A DNA stretch of 64,000 bases, taken from Cognatundibacterium luofuense (GTDB taxonomy: Bacteria > Pseudomonadota > Gammaproteobacteria > Burkholderiales > Burkholderiaceae_D). The DNA lies in contig NZ_JAGSPN010000001.1 in assembly GCF_018139685.1 (NCBI RefSeq), forward strand, positions 558,001 through 622,000, in the 5' to 3' direction. The notes under the pieces are model-generated. The model did no database searches. It was not told where the DNA came from and saw nothing but the letters and a program-made list of their open reading frames with translations. The position numbers and the translations under genes are program-made. Each line of letters opens with the position of its first letter. The stretch's first letter is position 1. This document shows positions 57,318 through 64,000 of this stretch, piece by piece.

Positions 57318-58685
57318 TTACTTCGATTTTTTATCCAGCCCCGGCATGTCTGCCAGTTTGTGCTCCAGATAATGGATATTGGTTCCGCCTTCAAAGAATC
57401 TGGCGTCCAGCATCAGTTCGCGGTGCAGAGGGATGTTGGTTTGTATCCCTTCGACCACCATTTCTGACAGCGCAATCTGCATACGGCGGATGGCCTGTTC
57501 ACGGGTTTCACCGTAGGCAATCACTTTGCCGATCATGGAGTCATAGTTAGGCGGTACAAAGTAACCGGCGTAAGCATGTGAATCCACGCGGATGCCCGGG
57601 CCACCCGGCGTATGCCAGGAGGTAATGCGGCCTGGCGAAGGAATGAATTTGAACGGATCTTCTGCATTGATCCGGCATTCAATCGCGTGACCACGGAACT
57701 GGATATCCTTTTGCGCAAAGCGCAGCTTCTCATTGTACGCGATACGGATCTGTTCCTGCACAATGTCGATACCGGTAATCATTTCAGTGACCGGATGCTC
57801 AACCTGAACACGGGTATTCATTTCAATGAAATAGAACTCACCGTTTTCGTACAGGAATTCGAAGGTGCCTGCGCCACGGTAGCCGATTTTGCGGCAGGCT
57901 TCTGCGCAGCGCTCACCGATTTTCGCGATTTGCTCACGCGGAATGCCCGGTGCAGGCGCTTCTTCGATGACTTTCTGATGGCGGCGTTGCATAGAGCAAT
58001 CGCGTTCGCCCAGCCAGACGGCATTGCCGTGCTGGTCTGCCAGAATCTGGATTTCCACGTGACGCGGATTTTCCAGGAATTTTTCCATATAGACTTCAGG
58101 ATTGCCGAATGCTGCACCGGCTTCCGTTTTTGTCATGGTAACCGCATTGATCAGTGCAGCTTCGGTATGCACAACACGCATACCACGACCGCCACCGCCA
58201 CCGGCTGCTTTAATGATGACCGGATAACCGATCTTGCGTGCGGTTTGTACGATGACTTTCGGATCATCCGGCAACGCGCCTTCAGAGCCCGGTACACACG
58301 GAACGCCTGCAGCGATCATTGCGTGCTTGGCGGAAACTTTGTCGCCCATCATGCGGATAGATTCAGCGCGCGGACCGATAAAGACGAAGCCGGACTGTTC
58401 TACGCGTTCAGCGAAGTCTGCATTTTCAGACAGAAAACCGTAGCCAGGATGGATCGCCTGTGCATCGGTTACCTCAGCGGCGCTGATAATAGCCGGCATG
58501 CTCAAATAGCTCTGGCCGGATGGTGCAGGGCCGATACAGACGGACTCGTCGGCCAGTTTGACATATTTTGCTTCGCGGTCGGCCTCGGAGTGCACGACAA
58601 CGGTTTTAATGCCCATTTCACGGCAGGCGCGCTGGATACGCAGCGCAATTTCTCCGCGATTGGCAATCAGGATTTTTTCAAACAT
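57318..58685 (-). CDS. accC: Acetyl-CoA carboxylase, biotin carboxylase subunit
   Basis: ATP-grasp enzyme carboxylating the biotin on AccB, first half-reaction of fatty-acid synthesis. 455 residues. The N-terminal [13 protein letters not shown], the glycine-rich ATP loop [14 protein letters not shown], and the catalytic-region [14 protein letters not shown] are intact. The C-terminus has an extra basic tail (GLDKKSK). It lies 57 bases after accB. Confidence 0.97.
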   Translation of the reverse strand: MFEKILIANRGEIALRIQRACREMGIKTVVVHSEADREAKYVKLADESVCIGPAPSGQSYLSMPAIISAAEVTDAQAIHPGYGFLSENADFAERVEQSGFVFIGPRAESIRMMGDKVSAKHAMIAAGVPCVPGSEGALPDDPKVIVQTARKIGYPVIIKAAGGGGGRGMRVVHTEAALINAVTMTKTEAGAAFGNPEVYMEKFLENPRHVEIQILADQHGNAVWLGERDCSMQRRHQKVIEEAPAPGIPREQIAKIGERCAEACRKIGYRGAGTFEFLYENGEFYFIEMNTRVQVEHPVTEMITGIDIVQEQIRIAYNEKLRFAQKDIQFRGHAIECRINAEDPFKFIPSPGRITSWHTPGGPGIRVDSHAYAGYFVPPNYDSMIGKVIAYGETREQAIRRMQIALSEMVVEGIQTNIPLHRELMLDARFFEGGTNIHYLEHKLADMPGLDKKSK

Positions 58686-58742
58686 GATAAGGTGTGCTGT
58701 GACTAAGGTTGCAGCTTACAGTGCGAAAGGCACCGGCCTGTA

Positions 58743-59207
58743 TCAGCCAATCACAAACAGTGGCTGACCGTATTCAACAGGCTGGCCGTTTTCAACCAGA
58801 ATCTGTTTGATCGTGCCTTCGAAATCGCTTTCGATTTCGTTCAGCAGTTTCATTGCTTCGATAATGCACAGGGTGTCGCCTTTGGCAACGGATTTGCCGA
58901 TATCTGCGAACGGCGCAGCGCCCGGTGCAGATGCGCGGTAGAAGGTGCCGACCATCGGGGATTTAACGATATGGCCTTCCGGTACTGCTGGTGCAGCCGG
59001 CGTCGCAGGTGCTGCTGCGCCTGGTGCGGCGACAGCAACCTGAGCTGGCGCTACTTGAGCGTGCTGGGGCATCATGACCACTTGATTCTGAGGGATCGCC
59101 GACGATTTGACGATACGGACTTTGCCTTCACCTTCGGTAACTTCCAGTTCTGCGATATCCGATTCTGCGACGAGGTCAATCAGGGTCTTGAGTTTTCTTA
59201 AATCCAT
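58743..59207 (-). CDS. accB: Acetyl-CoA carboxylase, biotin carboxyl carrier protein
   Basis: Biotin carrier subunit, 154 residues: an N-terminal dimerisation region, an Ala/Pro-rich linker (about 45-78) and a biotinyl domain. The modified lysine is K120 in EAMKL; most homologues have EAMKM, a conservative change. Precedes accC on the same strand, and a -10-like element lies about 90 bases upstream. Confidence 0.96.
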   Translation of the reverse strand: MDLRKLKTLIDLVAESDIAELEVTEGEGKVRIVKSSAIPQNQVVMMPQHAQVAPAQVAVAAPGAAAPATPAAPAVPEGHIVKSPMVGTFYRASAPGAAPFADIGKSVAKGDTLCIIEAMKLLNEIESDFEGTIKQILVENGQPVEYGQPLFVIG

Positions 59208-59296
59208 ATGGAGTCCCCTAGAAAAGAGTGGTTCTTTGAAAATAAGCGCGCAATATAGAATGATTCCTCGGTTATTGCAACGCTGATGATTATTGG

Positions 59297-59302
59297 ATTA
59301 TA
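59297..59302 (-). promoter_or_regulatory. -10-like element upstream of accB
   Basis: TATAAT on the reverse strand (ATTATA at 59297-59302), giving a leader of about 80 bases before accB. No strong -35 is seen at the best spacing. Read-through from aroQ remains possible. Confidence 0.45.
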
Positions 59303-59349
59303 TCCTAAATTAATTCGCGTAAATCGAAGATGCGCGAAGATAAATGGAT

Positions 59350-59787
59350 TTAGATTGATTTTAATGCGAAATCGACTGCCATGCGGTAACCATCTGTGCC
59401 AAAGCCGCAGAGTACGCCGCGGGCAATTGCCGATAAATATGAGTGGTGTCTGAAGCTTTCCCGTGCGTGAACGTTGGAAATGTGGACTTCGATAAACGGG
59501 ATGGCGACGCCGGCCAGTGCGTCGCGCAGTGCGACGCTTGTATGGGTCAGACCGCCGGGATTGATAATGATGGCGTCAATTTGCTCAGTACGCGCAGCAT
59601 GAATGCGGTCTATCAGTGCGCCTTCGTGATTGCTCTGGAAGCATTGCAGCGTGGCGCCTGCTGCCAGTGCCTGTGCAATCGCAGCCGCCTCAACATCCGC
59701 CAGCGTGGTTGACCCGTAGGTCGCGGGTTCCCGCGTTCCCAGCAGATTCAGATTCGGGCCGTTCAGCAGCAGAAGTTTGCCAGCCAT
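59350..59787 (-). CDS. aroQ: 3-dehydroquinate dehydratase, type II
   Basis: Shikimate-pathway enzyme, dodecameric type II. 145 residues. The lid region [18 protein letters not shown] carries the catalytic tyrosine, and [24 protein letters not shown] and the [14 protein letters not shown] end are typical. Upstream of accB on the same strand, an arrangement common in beta- and gammaproteobacteria. Confidence 0.96.
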   Translation of the reverse strand: MAGKLLLLNGPNLNLLGTREPATYGSTTLADVEAAAIAQALAAGATLQCFQSNHEGALIDRIHAARTEQIDAIIINPGGLTHTSVALRDALAGVAIPFIEVHISNVHARESFRHHSYLSAIARGVLCGFGTDGYRMAVDFALKSI

Positions 59788-59859
59788 AGTCGCGTTGAAT
59801 TTGACGAAGATGGCCGCATTTTGCCGCTAATAAATGAAGAATGGCAAGAAAAAAACGTG

Positions 59860-60387
59860 TTATTTTGATTTTTCTGAAGATAATTTGGTGATATCTGTAT
59901 GCAATTCTTCCATTTTCAGGCGGCCCAGATAGGTTTTTGCGACTTTACCTTGTCTGTCAATTAACAGAGTAAATGGCAGTGCGCCGGATTTATTGCCCAG
60001 CTGGCGGGATAAGTCTGTGCCTTCCATGCCTGCAACCATCACCGGATAGCTGACATCATATTTTTGCAGGAATTCTTTGATGTTCGACGGGCTGTCTATG
60101 CCGATGCCAACGATTTGCACGCCTTTGGACTGCATTTCTTTCTGCAGTGCTGACAGTTCAGGCATTTCTTTTACGCATGGTGCGCACCATGTTGCCCAGA
60201 AATTCACCAGCAGCATTTTTCCCTGATAGTTTGCCAGCGTTTGTGTCTGGCCATTGCTGTCTTTGAACGGGCGACTCAGCAGACTCGCAGTGGCATCATT
60301 GTTCACAGGCGTGGTTGCAGCATAAATGCCGAAGGCGGCACTCAGTGTGCCGGTCAGGATGGCGGCAATCAGGAATTTTTTTTTCAT
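59860..60387 (-). CDS. TlpA-like thioredoxin-fold disulfide reductase
   Basis: Exported thioredoxin-fold protein of 175 residues. An N-terminal signal (about 1-23, AAFGIYA) may be cleaved or serve as an anchor. The redox motif is WCAPC (C68, C71), and the cis-proline segment GALPFTLLIDRQG is present. Likely roles are reducing cytochrome c apoprotein or other periplasmic thiols; the exact partner cannot be told. Confidence 0.92.
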   Translation of the reverse strand: MKKKFLIAAILTGTLSAAFGIYAATTPVNNDATASLLSRPFKDSNGQTQTLANYQGKMLLVNFWATWCAPCVKEMPELSALQKEMQSKGVQIVGIGIDSPSNIKEFLQKYDVSYPVMVAGMEGTDLSRQLGNKSGALPFTLLIDRQGKVAKTYLGRLKMEELHTDITKLSSEKSK

Positions 60388-60471
60388 ACCGGGTTCTGTT
60401 GGTGATCGCGGTCAGTTATTTCGTAAAAATGTATTCCGGGTATCGTGCGGATACCAGAAAACAAATGCATC

Positions 60472-61080
60472 TTACTCCGATTCTGTATCGCTTGCCGACG
60501 CTGTCTGTTCCAGCAGTCTGCGCAGAGCCGTAATGTCAGCCCGCTCGGCAGCTTTGGTGCCCCCGCGGCGTATTGCATCGCGGTCATGCACAATCAGATG
60601 CACGCCTTCGCGCCGGTACATAAAGCTCAGCGTCTCTTCCACGTCATCGCGACTGCCCTCGCCGACGTCAAACTGTACATCTTTGTTTAACAGGAAGATC
60701 GATACTTCTTTGATATTGTCCGGATACAGGTGCAGGTAAATATCAGAATGCTCACCGGCGGTGCCATTCAATACTGAGCCTACCAGGTAAGGCTGAAACT
60801 CTTCCAACTGTTCCATGAGTTCCAGTGCCAGTTCGCGTAATTGCTGCAAGCGCGCGGGCTGGGTGTCGCCGAAGAAGATTTCATTATATTCACGAACCTG
60901 TTGTTCGATTTCGGCATTGTCCGGCAGGTAATCGCCGCGCACTTTCTGTTTGCCCAGAATCTGGCGTGCAGCTTTTTGTTTGGCGCTGGAATAGTCCGCG
61001 CCGTCTTCAGCGATCATACGCGCCGCCAGTGCGGCAATTTCAGCACGGAGTGCTTCTGCTTCTTGAGGGTGATAAATCAT
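60472..61080 (-). CDS. Conserved protein with nucleotidyltransferase-like segment
   Basis: 202 residues, soluble, highly charged. The first half is helical (AARQILGKQKVRGDYLPDNAEIEQQV). The central segment LVGSVLNGTAGEHSDIYLHLY resembles the GS...D-x-D pattern of minimal nucleotidyltransferases, but the second acidic residue is not clear. No specific function is recognised. It is divergent from mpl, with a 150-base gap without notable structure. Confidence 0.72.
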   Translation of the reverse strand: MIYHPQEAEALRAEIAALAARMIAEDGADYSSAKQKAARQILGKQKVRGDYLPDNAEIEQQVREYNEIFFGDTQPARLQQLRELALELMEQLEEFQPYLVGSVLNGTAGEHSDIYLHLYPDNIKEVSIFLLNKDVQFDVGEGSRDDVEETLSFMYRREGVHLIVHDRDAIRRGGTKAAERADITALRRLLEQTASASDTESE

Positions 61081-61233
61081 AGTGATTGCATCATATCGTA
61101 TGCGGTAAAAGCCTGCCAGCCGCCGGTCAGAAGCTGAAAACCCGCGATTCCGTCAGCGCAGCTTATGCGCCTGCGCATAGGGAAAAGCAACAGGCTCAGG
61201 TAGAATTGCAGGATTCGGATGTTTGGAAATTCT

Positions 61234-62616
61234 ATGCATATTCATATCTTGGGTATTTGTGGCACCTTTATGGGTGGTCTTGCTGTTCTGGCAAAAGAGG
61301 CTGGTCATACCGTCACAGGTTGCGATGCCAATGTGTATCCGCCGATGAGTACCCAGCTGGAAGCGCAGGGCATTACCCTGATTCAGGGTTTCGGGGCAGA
61401 ACAAACCGCCCTCGAACCGGATTTATATGTAATTGGTAATGTCGTCTCGCGCGGCAATCCGCTGATGGAAGAAATCCTGAACCGCGGTTTGCCTTATGTG
61501 TCCGGCCCGCAATGGATGGGTGAGCACATACTGCGTCAGCGCTGGGTGCTGGCGGTCGCCGGGACGCATGGTAAAACAACTACTTCCGCGATGCTGGCAT
61601 GGATACTGGAATACGCCGGTTATGCACCGGGTTTCCTGATTGGCGGCGTACCGCGCAATTTCGGTATCTCTGCGCGTCTGCAGGGAGCGCACAGCTCCGA
61701 TTTCTTCGTAATTGAAGCCGATGAATACGATACAGCGTTCTTTGATAAGCGCAGTAAATTTGTGCACTACCATGCACGCACCGCAATTCTGAATAATCTG
61801 GAATACGATCACGCCGATATTTTCCCGGATCTGCGTGCGATAGAAACACAGTTCCACCATCTGGTGCGCACCGTTCCCGGTGTCGGTCGTCTGATCGTCA
61901 ACGGTAATGAAGAGGCGCTGGGGCGTGTGCTGGAGCGCGGTCGCTGGAGTGAATGTGAACTGTTTGGTAATGGTCAGGCGTGGTCACTCGAATTGCAGGA
62001 AGGCGAAGCGTTTGATGTGTATTTCCACGGCAAGCTGTGCGGACGCGTCCAGTGGGAACTGAATGGTGCGCATAACCGTATGAATGCCCTGGCAGCGATT
62101 GCTGCCGCCCGCCATGTCGGCGTGCAGCCTGAAGTTGCGGCAGAAGCTCTGTCCGCATTTCAGAGCGTTAAGCGCCGTATGGAGGTGCGCGGGGTTGAGG
62201 GTGGCGTTACGGTTATCGATGATTTTGCGCATCACCCGACCGCGATTGAAACTACCGTCAGCGGTTTGCGTCGCCGTGTCGGCAATGCACGTATTCTGGC
62301 AGTGCTGGAGCCACGCTCCAACACGATGAAGCTTGGCACCATGAAAGATGCTTTACCACCAAGCCTGAAAGATGCGGATCTGGTGTTCGGTTATGGCGCG
62401 CTCGAAGGTAAGGATGCAATCGGCTGGGATCTGGCCGGCGCACTGGCACCGCTGGGTGAAAAAGCTGCGGCCTACCATGATTTGCCCGCGCTGATTGCTG
62501 CAGTCACCTCTGCTGCAAAACCGGGTGACTACGTACTGGTGATGAGTAACGGTGGCTTCGGCGGTGTGCATCAGAAATTACTGGATGTGCTGAAAGCGCG
62601 GAGCGCTGCAGCATGA
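61234..62616 (+). CDS. mpl: UDP-MurNAc-tripeptide ligase Mpl
   Basis: Murein-recycling ligase joining the recovered tripeptide L-Ala-gamma-D-Glu-meso-DAP to UDP-MurNAc. 460 residues, Mur-ligase fold, with the N-terminal GICGTFMGGLAVLA and ATP loop [12 protein letters not shown]. An in-frame ATG at 61219 also exists; MHIHILG at 61234 is the standard family start, with a TTGGAAA ribosome-binding site. The last 4 bases overlap the YqiA-like gene. It shows that this cell recycles peptidoglycan in addition to making it with the dcw enzymes. Confidence 0.95.
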   Translation: MHIHILGICGTFMGGLAVLAKEAGHTVTGCDANVYPPMSTQLEAQGITLIQGFGAEQTALEPDLYVIGNVVSRGNPLMEEILNRGLPYVSGPQWMGEHILRQRWVLAVAGTHGKTTTSAMLAWILEYAGYAPGFLIGGVPRNFGISARLQGAHSSDFFVIEADEYDTAFFDKRSKFVHYHARTAILNNLEYDHADIFPDLRAIETQFHHLVRTVPGVGRLIVNGNEEALGRVLERGRWSECELFGNGQAWSLELQEGEAFDVYFHGKLCGRVQWELNGAHNRMNALAAIAAARHVGVQPEVAAEALSAFQSVKRRMEVRGVEGGVTVIDDFAHHPTAIETTVSGLRRRVGNARILAVLEPRSNTMKLGTMKDALPPSLKDADLVFGYGALEGKDAIGWDLAGALAPLGEKAAAYHDLPALIAAVTSAAKPGDYVLVMSNGGFGGVHQKLLDVLKARSAAA

Positions 62617-63188
62617 TTCTGTACTTACACGGTTTCCGCTCGTCACCTGCCTCTTTCAAGGCCCGTGCTATCCAAGCCTTCATGGAGCAGCAGGACAGAG
62701 CCGCTGATTTTGTCTGCCCGCAATTATCACCATCGCCGAAAATCGCAATAGAACAATCGCTGTCGTTGATTGAGGGCATTCCCGCTAGCGAACTGACCGT
62801 GATCGGCTCTTCGCTGGGTGGCTATTATGCGACCTGGCTGGCAGAGCATACCGGTTGTCGCGCAGTGGTCGTGAATCCGGCGGTGAAACCACCGCGTGAG
62901 CTGGAATCCTATGTCGGCACCACCACTTACTATCACAGTAACGAAGTGTTTGAATTTTTGCCGGAATATGTGGATGAGCTGCGTGCGCTGGCAGTCGGTG
63001 GCATCACGCGCCCTGAACGCTATTTCCTGATGGCTTCGACCGGTGACGAAGTACTGGATTATCGCGAAATGCTCAGTTACTACCATGGCGCGATGCAAAT
63101 GATTATTCAGGGCAGCGATCATGGTATCGCTGAATTTGCCGATCATTTACCGTTTGTTCTGCAATTCTGTGATCGTCGTTATGGCTGA
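62613..63188 (+). CDS. YqiA/YcfP-type alpha/beta-hydrolase esterase
   Basis: 191 residues, cytoplasmic. The nucleophile is S67 in GSSLGG, with the acid in STGDEVLDYRE and the histidine in GSDHGIAEF. The N-terminal LYLHGFRSSPAS is typical. The family has esterase activity on short acyl esters in vitro; the physiological substrate is unknown. It overlaps mpl and ubiC at its two ends. Confidence 0.92.
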   Translation: MILYLHGFRSSPASFKARAIQAFMEQQDRAADFVCPQLSPSPKIAIEQSLSLIEGIPASELTVIGSSLGGYYATWLAEHTGCRAVVVNPAVKPPRELESYVGTTTYYHSNEVFEFLPEYVDELRALAVGGITRPERYFLMASTGDEVLDYREMLSYYHGAMQMIIQGSDHGIAEFADHLPFVLQFCDRRYG

Positions 63189-63840
63189 TGCAACGAAGCA
63201 GACAGCTGTAATGCAATTCCGTCGCACGGCAGTATGGCATGCCCACAGTGCAGCCACCGGTGGCGGACGCGCGCTGAAACACTGGCTGGAAGACCGGGGA
63301 TCACTGACGGCAAGGCTGGTGGCACGCTGCCGGCAATTCCGGGTGCAGAAACTGTCGCAGCAACTGGCATGCAGTCTCTCCGATGAATTTGCGGCACTTG
63401 GTCTGGCGCGGCGTACACGGGTACATCAGCGCGAAGTGATTTTACGTTGTGACGGTGTGCCGGTCATTTACGGACACACGGTTGTTCCATTAAGTGCAAG
63501 CCATCAGCAATGGCCTTTATTCAGTTCGCTGGGTGAACGCTCGCTTGGCAGTACTTTATTTTCTGATCCGCTGGTGCAGCGCGGTGATTTGCAATTTGCG
63601 CGTCTGAATGCGGGACATCCGCTGATGCAGCGCATCTGGCGTGAGTTGCCGGAATTGCGCGGCATTCACAGTCTGCCAGCACGACGTTCTTTGTTCTGGC
63701 GTAAAGGTGCCTGTCTGATGGTAACCGAAGTTTTTTTACCGGCGGTGCTGCAATTGCCACCTGCCGGTGCAGTGAATACGATTAACCGGGAGCAGCAGGC
63801 TGCAGATGTGCAGTCTGCTGTTTCCCTAAACCAAGCATAA
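63181..63840 (+). CDS. ubiC: Chorismate pyruvate-lyase UbiC
   Basis: Converts chorismate to 4-hydroxybenzoate and pyruvate, the first step of ubiquinone synthesis. 219 residues from the ATG at 63181, which overlaps the preceding stop; MQFRRTAVW at 63211 is an alternative. Visible: the VHQREVILRCDGVPVIYGHTV core, SLGERSLGSTLFSDP and a C-terminal SLFWRKGACLMVTEVFLPAV with the conserved glutamate. Its isoprenoid side chain depends on ispA and dxs earlier in the window. Confidence 0.92.
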   Translation: MADATKQTAVMQFRRTAVWHAHSAATGGGRALKHWLEDRGSLTARLVARCRQFRVQKLSQQLACSLSDEFAALGLARRTRVHQREVILRCDGVPVIYGHTVVPLSASHQQWPLFSSLGERSLGSTLFSDPLVQRGDLQFARLNAGHPLMQRIWRELPELRGIHSLPARRSLFWRKGACLMVTEVFLPAVLQLPPAGAVNTINREQQAADVQSAVSLNQA

Positions 63841-63844
63841 ATGC

Positions 63845-64000
63845 ATGAATGTTTTTTTTGAAGAATCCGGCGATTTCAAAGCGGGAAGCATATTAAGTCA
63901 GGCTGGCGAAGCATTTCAGGTGGAATTGCCGACCGGCAAACGCACCAAAGTGAAAGGCAAGGATGTGTTCCTGCAATTCAGTGCACCTGAACCGGCAGAC
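63845..64000 (+). CDS. RNB-domain exoribonuclease (3' partial, start only)
   Basis: Fifty-two codons from an ATG 5 bases after ubiC, running off the window. The N-terminus MNVFFEESGDFKAGSIL followed by VELPTGKRTKVKGKDVFLQF is typical of betaproteobacterial RNase II/R-like proteins that usually follow in this region. The catalytic RNB domain lies outside the window, so the family call is moderate. Confidence 0.72.
   Translation, partial: MNVFFEESGDFKAGSILSQAGEAFQVELPTGKRTKVKGKDVFLQFSAPEPAD

Noticed and set aside
57612-58706. A 364-codon forward open frame opposite accC
   Set aside because: Shadow of the accC gene, with no family resemblance and no ribosome-binding site.

Overview
The window reads as a chromosomal segment of a Gram-negative betaproteobacterium, most likely order Burkholderiales and near Oxalobacteraceae. 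This rests on recognised protein families and gene order (a complete mraZ-to-ftsZ division and cell-wall cluster, a peroxiredoxin-lpxC pair, dxs-ispA-xseB, a zinc-ribbon/DUF3426 gene beside prmA-accC-accB-aroQ, then mpl and ubiC). It has not been checked by any search. No rRNA, tRNA, CRISPR array, insertion sequence or phage gene was seen.

Layout. Bases 2-3136: a membrane GGDEF-EAL cyclic-di-GMP protein, cut by the window edge. 3355-20508: the dcw cluster (mraZ, rsmH, ftsL, ftsI, murE, murF, mraY, murD, ftsW, murG, murC, ddl, ftsQ, ftsA, ftsZ), mostly with 1-4 base overlaps, preceded by a promoter with four MraZ boxes. 21060-24270: a reverse-strand pair, a secreted subtilisin and an RCC1-repeat lipoprotein. 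24427-25958: peroxiredoxin and lpxC. 26310-29350: dxs, ispA and xseB. 29753-36870: a DUF1631 protein, a Rieske oxygenase, an EamA-type exporter, a DUF389 membrane protein and a sulfurtransferase. 37157-42681: a ZIP metal transporter, a Tat-exported dienelactone-hydrolase-like protein, and a three-gene set of histidine kinase, outer-membrane barrel and small PstS-like protein. 42702-43352: an AT-richer DUF1877 gene.

43698-54685 is a nucleoside and pseudouridine catabolism region: cytidine deaminase, a 2-oxoglutarate/Fe(II) oxygenase, nucleoside hydrolase, a BMP-type nucleoside ABC transporter (two permeases, double ATPase, binding protein) and ribokinase on the reverse strand, divergent from a helix-turn-helix/PfkB pseudouridine kinase and pseudouridine-5'-phosphate glycosidase. 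The divergent control region carries two overlapping LacI/PurR-like operators and a perfect 19-bp inverted repeat. A plausible flow is uptake, cleavage of nucleosides to base plus ribose, phosphorylation of ribose, and cleavage of pseudouridine 5'-phosphate to uracil and ribose 5-phosphate. The oxygenase is the unexplained member.

54818-64000: zinc-ribbon/DUF3426 protein, prmA, accC, accB, aroQ, a TlpA-like thioredoxin and a nucleotidyltransferase-like protein on the reverse strand, then mpl, a YqiA-type esterase, ubiC and the start of an RNB-domain exoribonuclease on the forward strand.

Most notable structure outside genes: an 84-base repeat present four times between genes, always with the same 65-base spacing between its two end boxes. 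Other points of interest are a hairpin leader before ftsZ, a possibly leaderless lpxC, and a ZIP gene whose first membrane segment is encoded but has no ATG, GTG or TTG start, only an AUU with a good ribosome-binding site.
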